Part shown: positions 1-6,147 of the stretch, piece after piece
Position numbering within the stretch: the stretch's first letter is position 1
How the letters are laid out: every line of letters begins with the position of its first letter
NCBI GenBank assembly: GCA_028275145.1
Contig: JAQCNG010000061.1
Span: 1 to 12,504, forward strand
Direction of reading: 5' to 3'
Source of the DNA: Halovenus sp.
GTDB taxonomy: Archaea; Halobacteriota; Halobacteria; Halobacteriales; Haloarculaceae
DNA: 12,504 nucleotides
Program-made: the position numbers and the translations under genes
The notes under the pieces: model-generated
Database searches by the model: none
What the model was told of the DNA's origin: nothing
The model's input: only the letters and a program-made list of their open reading frames with translations

Positions 1-465
1 CGCTCGGTCCGGGTGGAGGCACCGCTCTCGACGGTCTGGGCGTTTCACTCGACGGAGGATGGACTGACCGCGCTGACGCCAGACTGGATGCGGATGCGCG
101 TCGAGTCGGTCCGCGGTCCGGACGGGGAGGAGGACCCGGAGGTGCTCGACGCCGGGTCGACACTGGAGGCGTCGGTCCGGCCCCTGGGGGTCGGCCCTCG
201 GCAGGGGTGGACCTCCGAGATCGTCGAACGCGAACACGACGGCACCAGCGCCTACTTCCGGGATACGATGTCTGACGGCCCGTTTGCCGCCTGGGAGCAC
301 ACACATCTGTTTTTCGCCGACGGTGAGGAGACAGTTATCACCGACACGGTCTCGTACGAACTGCCGCTCGGACGCGTCGGCGAAGCTATCGGTCCGCTGG
401 CGTACGTGGGGTTCGAGCCGATGTTCCGCTTTCGACACCGGGAGACGAAGCAACTACTCGAGTGA
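1..465 (+). CDS. SRPBCC (START-like) domain protein, 5'-truncated by the window edge
   Basis: The reading frame is open from base 1 and ends at TGA 463-465, leaving 154 visible residues. A GTG at position 13 could serve as a start, but the codons before it read R-S-V-R. Haloarchaeal proteins of this type usually begin with a few residues followed by R-x-V-x-V-x-A-P, so the true start is probably just outside the window. The visible part fits the SRPBCC/polyketide cyclase-dehydrase fold. It opens with VEAPLSTVWAFHS, has a central G-W-T-S-E-I strand and a T-H-L-F-F strand with acidic turns, and ends in a helix (F-R-F-R-H-R-E-T-K-Q-L-L-E). These small hydrophobic-cavity proteins bind lipids or other apolar ligands; no substrate can be inferred. 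The gene is convergent with the copper ATPase gene, with a 13-nt gap. I see no membrane segment or signal peptide in the visible part. Confidence 0.75.
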   Translation, partial: RSVRVEAPLSTVWAFHSTEDGLTALTPDWMRMRVESVRGPDGEEDPEVLDAGSTLEASVRPLGVGPRQGWTSEIVEREHDGTSAYFRDTMSDGPFAAWEHTHLFFADGEETVITDTVSYELPLGRVGEAIGPLAYVGFEPMFRFRHRETKQLLE

Positions 466-478
466 GCAGTTCCGGGAC

Positions 479-2983
479 TCATTCCTCGTCGGGAACGGGG
501 TCACGGGCGGAGTTCGTGACGACGAGCAGACTGCTGGATGCCATCGCCAGCGCGGCCAAAAGCGGGTTGATAAACTGCGCAAGCGCCAGCGGAATCGCGA
601 CCCCGTTGTAGACAAAGGCCCACGCGAGGTTCTCGCGGATGCGCCGTGCGGTTCCGTTCGCGACGGCGAACACCGCCGGCACCCGGTCGATGCGGTCCCC
701 GAGCACGACCGCGTCGGCGGCGTCGGTGGCGAGTTTTGTCCCGCTCTCGAGGGCGATTCCGACGTCGGCGGCCGCCAGCGCCGGCGCGTCGTTGCGCCCA
801 TCTCCGACCATCGCGACGGTCCCGTCAGCGGTGAGTCGGCGGACCGTCTCGGCTTTCGCGTCCGGTGGCACGCCGTCGAACACGGTGTCGATTCCCCCGT
901 GTCCCCGCAGGCGGTCGGCCGCCGCCCCTTCGTCGCCGGTCAGCACCACCACCTCGCGGCCGGTTCCGACCTGCTCTACGACCGCTTCCCACCCAGAACG
1001 CGGCGAGTCCCCCACGGCGACGACACCCAGCGCACGACCGGCCCGGCCGACGACGGCCGGCACGTCGCCGCGCTCGCGTGCCCGCTCGACCGCATCCTCG
1101 ACGACCGGGCCGAGGGTATGCTCCTCGCGGACCAGCGCCGGGTGGCCGACGACGACACGCCGGCCGGCCACCCTCGCGGCGACACCGCGGGTGTGTTGCT
1201 CGAACGAGGTGACCGCGCCGTTCTGGTCGCTGCCAGCGGCCTCGGGACCGACCTGCCCGCCGGACGTGTCGACGGTCCGGCCGCCCCCGTCGGTGACCGC
1301 CCCGGACGGCCCCGCGTTGTCTCCGCTCGCCCGGCGGTCCGCGCCGGCGACCACTGCCTCGGCAATCGGGTGTGCCGAGTGGCGCTCGACGGCCGCCGCG
1401 AGCGCCAGCAGGTCGTCCTCCCCAGCTGGAGCGGCGCCCGCGTCTCCGGCATCCGGGGTCGTCGTGGCCGAATCCGTCTCCCGGGTGTGGTCTGTCTCCG
1501 CGGCCGGTGTTATCTCGGTGACGGCCATCTCGCCGTCGGTCAGGGTGCCCGTCTTGTCGAACACCACCGTGTCGATGTCGTCGCCGTCCTCGAACAGTGC
1601 GGGCGTGGTGACAACCACCCCGCGGTCTGCGGCCGACTGGAGACCCGATGCGACAGCGAGTGGTGTCGCCAGTCCGAGCGCGCAGGGACAGGAGACGATG
1701 AGCACCACCAGCGAGGAGAGCAGCGCCTGCTGGAGCGGGGCCCCTGTGAGCAACAGGACGGCCCCCACGGCGGCCGCGAGCACGAGCACCAGCGGGACGA
1801 ACACGACAGCGAGACGATCGGCGAGTCGCTGTGCGCCGGGCCGGGTCGCCTGGACGTCCCAGAGCAACTCGACGACGCGGTCGAGCGTGCTCTCTGCGCC
1901 CTCGCCAGCCTCGACCACGAGCGGCGAATCCGTCACCACGGTTCCGCCGCGGACCTCGTCGCCGGGCCGTCTTGTTCTGGGCAGTGACTCCCCAGTGACC
2001 AGCGCCTCGTCCACGGCGGCAGTGCCCTCCCGTACCGTACCGTCGACGGGGATTCGTTCGCCCGGGTCCACGACCAGTCGGTCACCCGGTTCGACCGCCT
2101 CGACCGGGACCGACTCCCCGTCGGCGCGGGTCGCCTCCGACACCTGCAGTTCGGTGAGGTCCGCGAGTAGCCCTGCCGTGCGGTGTTTGATGCGCGACTC
2201 GTAGTGGGTTCCGACGGTCACGGCCAGCACCACCACGATTGTAACGTCGTAGTAGAGGTCGGTACCGCCGGCGAGCAGTCGGGCGGTGCTGTACAGGTAC
2301 GCGGCAGTCGCCGCGACGGCCACGAGCAGGTCGACGTTCGGCCGCCGGGTCCGGAGACTGACGTAGGCCCCGCGGAGCACCGGCCGGCCGGTGTACAGCA
2401 GGATGATGGCCGTCACGATTGCCAGTTGTCCGTAGAGATACGCGCCGTCGAAGGTGCCGAGTTCGACAATCGGGTCGAACCCGAAGTACCGTGGATACAG
2501 AAAGAGCGCGTACCAGGTCATCGCCATCATCCCGAAGATACCCCCGACGAGCAGTCGACTCGCCGCACCGGGGCCCTCCGAACCGTCCTCGTCGCGGTGG
2601 CGGGCACGGTAGCCCATCCCCGAGAGCGCGTCCGCGAGCGCGTCTGTGTTCGTCACCTCGGGGTCGTAGACGACCCGGACAGTCTCGGTGGCGTAACTCG
2701 CCTCCGCGTGGTGGACACCGGACTGGTCGCCCGCGGTGGACTCCAGATACAGTTCGCAGGTCGAGCAGTGCATCCCCTCGACAGAGAGATGGGTCGTCTC
2801 CGCGCCCTCCGGCGGGTCCCGCTCGGGCGGGGAGCGACGGTGCTCGCGGAGTTGATCGGGGTCGACATCGCCGAGTGTGCGGTAGACATCGAGACAGCCG
2901 CGACAGCAGAACGTGCCGTCGACGTCGCCGGCACTCACGCCGCCGTCGTCGACTGGCAGGTCACAGAGCGTACAGCCTGTCAT
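479..2983 (-). CDS. copA: Copper-translocating P1B-type ATPase (CopA/FixI-like)
   Basis: This is an 834-residue membrane ATPase expected to export Cu(I) from the cytoplasm using ATP. The frame stays open for 33 more codons, but I place the start at ATG 2983: GGAGG lies 6 nt before it and the cysteine-rich domain begins right after. Domains in order: a CxxC plus CCxxC metal-binding region (Cys4, Cys7, Cys26, Cys27, Cys30) like the N-terminus of FixI/CcoI; an HMA domain with GMHCSTC (Cys73, Cys76); and about eight membrane helices from residue 143. Catalytic motifs are TGES (330-333), CPC (432-434), DKTGT (Asp476, phosphorylated), HP (538-539) and GDGRNDAP (727 onward). Cu(I)-type ligand motifs follow: Tyr792-Asn793, and Met814 with the serines at 816-818. 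The nucleotide-binding domain carries two acidic/Gly-rich low-complexity stretches (about 495-525 and 548-595). It lies 28 nt downstream of a small membrane-protein gene and is divergent from the ba3 oxidase operon, suggesting copper supply for oxidase assembly. General copper detoxification is the alternative. Confidence 0.93.
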   Translation of the reverse strand: MTGCTLCDLPVDDGGVSAGDVDGTFCCRGCLDVYRTLGDVDPDQLREHRRSPPERDPPEGAETTHLSVEGMHCSTCELYLESTAGDQSGVHHAEASYATETVRVVYDPEVTNTDALADALSGMGYRARHRDEDGSEGPGAASRLLVGGIFGMMAMTWYALFLYPRYFGFDPIVELGTFDGAYLYGQLAIVTAIILLYTGRPVLRGAYVSLRTRRPNVDLLVAVAATAAYLYSTARLLAGGTDLYYDVTIVVVLAVTVGTHYESRIKHRTAGLLADLTELQVSEATRADGESVPVEAVEPGDRLVVDPGERIPVDGTVREGTAAVDEALVTGESLPRTRRPGDEVRGGTVVTDSPLVVEAGEGAESTLDRVVELLWDVQATRPGAQRLADRLAVVFVPLVLVLAAAVGAVLLLTGAPLQQALLSSLVVLIVSCPCALGLATPLAVASGLQSAADRGVVVTTPALFEDGDDIDTVVFDKTGTLTDGEMAVTEITPAAETDHTRETDSATTTPDAGDAGAAPAGEDDLLALAAAVERHSAHPIAEAVVAGADRRASGDNAGPSGAVTDGGGRTVDTSGGQVGPEAAGSDQNGAVTSFEQHTRGVAARVAGRRVVVGHPALVREEHTLGPVVEDAVERARERGDVPAVVGRAGRALGVVAVGDSPRSGWEAVVEQVGTGREVVVLTGDEGAAADRLRGHGGIDTVFDGVPPDAKAETVRRLTADGTVAMVGDGRNDAPALAAADVGIALESGTKLATDAADAVVLGDRIDRVPAVFAVANGTARRIRENLAWAFVYNGVAIPLALAQFINPLLAALAMASSSLLVVTNSARDPVPDEE

Positions 2984-3011
2984 GAGATGCCTCCAGAGCG
3001 GGCCGGCCTGG

Positions 3012-3218
3012 TCAGCCGGACGGGGTGGTGGTGTGGTCTGCATCCGCCGCCGGGCCGAACATGAGCACGATGCTGACCGCAACCAGCACCGTGTCGACCA
3101 CGGTAACGAGGGCGATGACCGGCGTCATCTCGCCCGACCACAGCGCGAAGGCACCGAACGGCAGCAGCGCCGCAAACGAGAGTGTGGCCACGAGTCGTGG
3201 TGTGACGTCCATGAACAT
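3012..3218 (-). CDS. Small two-helix membrane protein, leader gene of the copper ATPase operon
   Basis: This 68-residue protein has two predicted membrane helices (about 8-27 and 32-54) and a short hydrophilic, Thr/Asp-rich tail. I do not recognise a named family. The frame continues upstream to an ATG at 3317, but that start would overlap the divergent oxidase gene. The in-frame ATG at 3218 has a TATA-like element (TATTTAAT, minus strand) centred about 25 nt upstream, which fits a leaderless transcript; a second ATG lies two codons later at 3212. Its stop is 28 nt before the copper ATPase start, which has its own GGAGG, so the two are probably co-transcribed. Its position beside a FixI-like ATPase and a terminal oxidase recalls the small membrane protein CcoS/FixS of bacterial oxidase assembly clusters. 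However, CcoS has one helix and no sequence relationship is visible, so a role in oxidase copper loading is inferred from context only. Confidence 0.75.
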   Translation of the reverse strand: MFMDVTPRLVATLSFAALLPFGAFALWSGEMTPVIALVTVVDTVLVAVSIVLMFGPAADADHTTTPSG

Positions 3219-3239
3219 CCCGAGGTTGGTCCGTGAGCG

Positions 3240-3247
3240 ATTAAATA
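3240..3247 (-). promoter_or_regulatory. TATA element for the small membrane protein/copper ATPase operon
   Basis: Read on the minus strand the sequence is TATTTAAT. It is centred about 25 nt upstream of ATG 3218, the distance expected when transcription starts at or next to the start codon. There is no Shine-Dalgarno sequence before 3218, which supports a leaderless message. Confidence 0.6.
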
Positions 3248-3256
3248 CGGCCCCCT

Positions 3257-3275
3257 GTTCCCGGGGAGTGGGAAC
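3257..3275. promoter_or_regulatory. Inverted repeat between divergent promoters, candidate shared operator
   Basis: GTTCCC (3257-3262) and GGGAAC (3270-3275) form perfect 6-bp arms around a 7-nt spacer. The dyad centre, 3266, is almost exactly midway between the two TATA elements (centres about 3243.5 and 3290). It lies about 50 nt upstream of both presumed transcription starts. That places it just upstream of the BRE positions of both promoters, where a dimeric regulator could act on both operons. The sequence and geometry are seen directly; the regulatory role is inferred. Confidence 0.5.
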
Positions 3276-3285
3276 TGACGGCCCC

Positions 3286-3293
3286 TTGAATAT
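3286..3293 (+). promoter_or_regulatory. TATA element for the cbaDBAE operon
   Basis: TTGAATAT is centred about 26 nt before ATG 3316, consistent with a leaderless transcript starting at cbaD. The surrounding sequence is GC-rich, so this short AT-rich stretch stands out. Confidence 0.55.
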
Positions 3294-3315
3294 CCACCGG
3301 AAGTTACCCCGAGCC

Positions 3316-3498
3316 ATGAGTCAGGCGTCCGAACCGGCCGACCCGGAGGTGGAGATGGAGCGAGAGATCGAACACGACGAGTTCGACCCCATCGGGACGC
3401 TCGTTCTGATAGCAATTTACTTTCTCATCATCAGCGCACTGTGGATATTCATGTACTTTATCGAGTTTCTCGGCCGCCCGACCCCAATGGTGGTGTGA
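3316..3498 (+). CDS. cbaD: Small membrane subunit of ba3-type cytochrome oxidase (subunit IIa/CbaD-like)
   Basis: This is a 60-residue protein with an acidic N-terminal third and a single long membrane helix (about 26-52), ending in GRPTPMVV. It is the first gene of the oxidase operon, and its stop is 3 nt before the subunit II start. ATG 3316 is chosen because a TATA-like element sits 26 nt upstream and translation from any earlier start would run through the divergent promoter region. Thermus ba3 oxidase has a single-helix subunit IIa, and the Natronomonas ba3 oxidase locus contains a small gene called cbaD. Position, size and topology support the assignment, but sequence similarity is hard to judge by eye in so short a protein. 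Expected role: a structural subunit packed against subunits I and II in the cell membrane. Confidence 0.75.
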   Translation: MSQASEPADPEVEMEREIEHDEFDPIGTLVLIAIYFLIISALWIFMYFIEFLGRPTPMVV

Positions 3499-3501
3499 GA
3501 G

Positions 3502-4017
3502 ATGGAGATACACAGGTACGAGAAACTCTGGTTCGGGGCGGCGCTGGTGCTCATCGTCGGGTTCATCGCGACGGTGGTCTACGGTGCGGCCGGTGTGGGC
3601 ATCAGCATGGTCGACGACGACGGCGGGACGATAGACCCGAACAACGTCACCGACCACCCGAAGTTCGAGCAGACCGGGCTCCACGAGGCCGAGGGTGACG
3701 ACGCGGACTACGAGGCCAGCGTCATCGCCCGTCGGTTCATCTTCCAGGGGGCCGACCCGCTCGAGGTGCCCGAGAACAGCGTCATCACGTTCTACATCAC
3801 CTCACCGGACGTGGTCCACGGGTTCAAAATCGTCGACACGAACGCGAACACCATGGTCATCCCGGGACAGGTAACCGAGATGACCGTCGAGTTCGACGAA
3901 CCAGGCGAGTACGGCATCCTCTGCAGCGAGTTCTGTGGCGCGGGCCACGAGAACATGGCGGGCCAACTCACCGTCGTCCCGGAGGAGGAGTGGGGCGGAC
4001 TGGGGGGTGATAGCTAA
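3502..4017 (+). CDS. cbaB: ba3-type cytochrome oxidase subunit II (CuA subunit)
   Basis: This 171-residue subunit II accepts electrons from a soluble donor, probably a halocyanin in haloarchaea, and passes them to subunit I through the binuclear CuA centre. One N-terminal membrane helix (about 10-32) anchors an extracellular cupredoxin domain. The CuA ligands are all visible: His106 in SPDVVHGFKI, then Cys141, Glu143 (backbone), Cys145, His149 and Met152 in CSEFCGAGHENM. The N-terminal Y-E-K (Glu7) matches the Y-E-K of Thermus ba3 subunit II, whose Glu15 forms the entrance of the K-type proton pathway. The protein has one anchoring helix, like Thermus ba3 subunit II, instead of the usual two. 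The start follows the cbaD stop by 3 nt, and the stop overlaps the cbaA start by one base (TAATG). Confidence 0.95.
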   Translation: MEIHRYEKLWFGAALVLIVGFIATVVYGAAGVGISMVDDDGGTIDPNNVTDHPKFEQTGLHEAEGDDADYEASVIARRFIFQGADPLEVPENSVITFYITSPDVVHGFKIVDTNANTMVIPGQVTEMTVEFDEPGEYGILCSEFCGAGHENMAGQLTVVPEEEWGGLGGDS

Positions 4018-5756
4018 TGGCGGTGTTCGCCGAGCGGTACCCCAGCGACGCGAAGGTGGTCCGGATGGCGCTCGGGAGTTCCTTTGTCGCGCTGTTTCTG
4101 GGCGGGTTGATGGGGCTGATACAGGCCTTGCACCGGACTGGCTATCTCCGCATCATCGACGACTCCACGTACTACACGGTGTTGACCCTGCACGGTGTTG
4201 CGCTCGTGTTGCTTTTCACCATCTTCTTTCTCGTGGGATTTTTCCACTGGGCGGTGGTCGATAGCCTCGACCGGACCTCGGAGAGCACCCGGTTCACACA
4301 GCTGTGGTACGCGCTGATGAGCCTGGGTGCGGCGATGTCGTCGGTCACGATTCTCGGTGGGTTCGTCGGCGAGGTGGACGTGAGCGCGGACGTGCTCTAC
4401 ACGTTCTACACGCCGCTAGAGGCACATCCGCTGTTCTACGCCGGGCTGGCGATGTTTCTCGTCGGGACGTGGCTGGCCGGTGTCGACTGGTTCCGGTCGT
4501 GGTACAACTGGAAACAGAGCCACGGCGGCGAGCGCACACCCCTACGGACGTTCATGGTGCTGACGACGATGTTGATGTGGTATCTGGCCACCTTCGGCGT
4601 CGCCGCCGCTGTACTGGTGTTCATCCTGCCGTGGACGCTCGGACTGGTCGACACGGTCAACCCGCTGTTGACGCGGACGCTGTTCTGGTTCTTTGGCCAC
4701 CCGGTGGTGTACTTCTGGCTGATGCCGGTGTACATGCTCTGGTACGTCATCCTGCCGAAACTGGCCGGCGGACGGCTGTTCAGCGACCCGCTCGCACGCA
4801 TCGTGTTCGTGCTGTTCCTGATTCTCTCGGTGCCGACCGGTATCCACCACCAGTATCTCGACCCCGGTATCGCCGAGGGGTTCAAGTTCCTCGCCACCTC
4901 CAACACGATGTTCCTGTTGTTGCCCAGTCTGCTGACTGCATTCACCGTCGTGGCGAGTCTGGAACACGGTGCACGACAGCGCGGCGGAACGGGCTACGTG
5001 GGCTGGCTCCGCGCCCTGCCCTGGCGCAAGCCGGCGTTCACCGGGATGGCACTCGCGGGCCTGATGTTCGCCGCCGCCGGCTTCTCGGGGATGGTCAACG
5101 CCGGGCTCAATCTCAACTATCTCGTCCACAACACGCTGTGGGTGCCCGGTCACTTCCACCTGACCGTCGGCACCGCGGTGGCGCTCTCGTTTATGGCCTC
5201 CACCTACTGGTTCCTGCCGAAGATAACGGGTCGGGAGATATTCAGCCGTCGACTGGGACTGGCACAGGTGCTCACCTGGTTTTTCGGCATGGTGCTGATG
5301 TCGAACGCCATGCACCGCGCGGGTGTCGGCGGCGTTCCGCGCCGGACCGCCGACCCCACCTACGAGGGTGTCGAGTTCACGAGCGTGCTCGGGAACATAA
5401 ACGAACTCAGACTGCAGATCGCGCTGGGTGGTGTCATCCTCTCGCTCTCGCTGGTGCTGTTTTTCACCCACCTGCTGCTCTCGTGGTTCGACATCGGAAC
5501 GAGCAGGCAGGCGACGGCCGACAGCATCCCGCCGGCGCTGTCCGGCCCCGAGAACGCGCCGAAGGTGCTCGAGAACCTCCAGCTCTGGAGTGGTATCGCC
5601 ATCGTGCTGGTGTTGCTCACCTACGTCCTCCCGATAGCCGCCATCGTCTCTGGCAACGGCTGGTTCGGCAGTGTGGAGCATCCCGCGGGGATGGTCGAGC
5701 CAATCTGGCTGCTCGCGCTCGATATCGGGAGACAGCATCTGGCGGTGATGGTATGA
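4017..5756 (+). CDS. cbaA: ba3-type cytochrome oxidase subunit I
   Basis: This 579-residue polytopic protein is the catalytic subunit of a B-type haem-copper oxidase; it reduces O2 to water and pumps protons. Ligands visible: His59 (LHG) and His381 for the low-spin haem; His379 for the high-spin haem (VPGHFH); His228 for CuB in GHPVVY with the cross-linked Tyr232; and His277-His278 for CuB. From Tyr232 onward the key residues sit exactly five positions earlier than in the Thermus ba3 enzyme as I remember its numbering. The K-type proton pathway residues (Tyr232, Tyr239, Tyr243, Ser304, Thr307) are conserved, and no D-pathway motif is seen, as expected for the B family. The start overlaps the cbaB stop by one base, with GGTGA about 10 nt upstream as a likely ribosome site. 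The end overlaps cbaE in ATGA, so translation of the operon is probably coupled. Confidence 0.97.
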   Translation: MAVFAERYPSDAKVVRMALGSSFVALFLGGLMGLIQALHRTGYLRIIDDSTYYTVLTLHGVALVLLFTIFFLVGFFHWAVVDSLDRTSESTRFTQLWYALMSLGAAMSSVTILGGFVGEVDVSADVLYTFYTPLEAHPLFYAGLAMFLVGTWLAGVDWFRSWYNWKQSHGGERTPLRTFMVLTTMLMWYLATFGVAAAVLVFILPWTLGLVDTVNPLLTRTLFWFFGHPVVYFWLMPVYMLWYVILPKLAGGRLFSDPLARIVFVLFLILSVPTGIHHQYLDPGIAEGFKFLATSNTMFLLLPSLLTAFTVVASLEHGARQRGGTGYVGWLRALPWRKPAFTGMALAGLMFAAAGFSGMVNAGLNLNYLVHNTLWVPGHFHLTVGTAVALSFMASTYWFLPKITGREIFSRRLGLAQVLTWFFGMVLMSNAMHRAGVGGVPRRTADPTYEGVEFTSVLGNINELRLQIALGGVILSLSLVLFFTHLLLSWFDIGTSRQATADSIPPALSGPENAPKVLENLQLWSGIAIVLVLLTYVLPIAAIVSGNGWFGSVEHPAGMVEPIWLLALDIGRQHLAVMV

Positions 5757-5992
5757 AACCGCCCGGCCCTGTCGGGGTGACGATGCTGCTCGCGTTTGCC
5801 ACCGTGGCTGTCATCGAGTTCCGGACGGTGCTCTCGATGCTCGGCATCGACGTTGCGGCACCGGCGTACTACCCGGTGGCGGCACTGGTCGTCGTGGTAG
5901 CCGTCGCCGCGCTCCTGGTGGTGCCCGACGGCGAGCAGTCGACACCGAGCGACGAGGAGGAGACCGGCGAGGGAAATCCGAGTGAGGCGTAA
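5753..5992 (+). CDS. cbaE: Small two-helix membrane protein, last gene of the ba3 oxidase operon (CbaE-like)
   Basis: This 79-residue protein has two predicted membrane helices (about 8-30 and 38-57) and an acidic C-terminal tail rich in Glu, Ser and Thr. Its ATG overlaps the cbaA stop (ATGA), and GGTGAT at 5744-5749 is a good ribosome site for re-initiation. The name follows position: the Natronomonas ba3 oxidase locus ends with a small membrane gene called cbaE. Function is not established; an accessory or assembly subunit is likely. It is clearly part of the oxidase operon. No T-rich terminator is visible after its TAA, only a 5-bp hairpin (6053-6072). Confidence 0.72.
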   Translation: MKPPGPVGVTMLLAFATVAVIEFRTVLSMLGIDVAAPAYYPVAALVVVVAVAALLVVPDGEQSTPSDEEETGEGNPSEA

Positions 5993-6085
5993 CCGTCACA
6001 GCGCCATCGCCCCGACATCGAACCGCCGCCAGTTCGTATCCGGGTGTCGACACTGCCGGCTCTCGCAGGCAGAGACACGGGCGAG

Positions 6086-6105
6086 ATACTATCAGCAATA
6101 CTACC
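6086..6105. promoter_or_regulatory. Direct repeat upstream of acs, candidate activator site
   Basis: ATACTATC (6086-6093) and ATACTACC (6098-6105) agree at seven of eight positions. They are 12 nt apart start to start, about one helical turn. The pair is centred about 52 nt before the acs start codon and about 25 nt upstream of its TATA element, a usual place for an upstream activating sequence in haloarchaea. The repeat is seen directly; the role is inferred. Confidence 0.35.
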
Positions 6106-6116
6106 ATATCCAGGGA

Positions 6117-6123
6117 ACTTAAG
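6117..6123 (+). promoter_or_regulatory. TATA element of acs
   Basis: ACTTAAG is centred about 28 nt before ATG 6148 and is part of a short AT-rich run in the gap after cbaE. No Shine-Dalgarno sequence precedes the start codon, so a leaderless acs message is likely. Confidence 0.5.
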
Positions 6124-6147
6124 ACACAAGCGGTCGATACTGTGACC

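Noticed and set aside
284..2204. Long open frames on the plus strand opposite the copper ATPase (567 and 521 codons)
   Set aside because: They are antisense to a clear P-type ATPase with all catalytic motifs. Their translations are Arg/Pro/Ser-rich with no domain, as GC-rich codon usage creates.
2984..3082. 33-codon N-terminal extension of the copper ATPase
   Set aside because: The extension would overlap the small membrane-protein gene and is Arg/Pro/Ser-rich. GGAGG at the right distance supports ATG 2983.
3219..3317. N-terminal extension of the 68-residue membrane protein to ATG 3317
   Set aside because: It would translate the promoter region and overlap the divergent cbaD start. The TATA distance supports ATG 3218.
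4304..5752. Long plus-strand frame overlapping cbaA ahead of cbaE
   Set aside because: Only the last 79 codons (from 5753) look like a protein. The rest is an Arg-rich shadow of cbaA.
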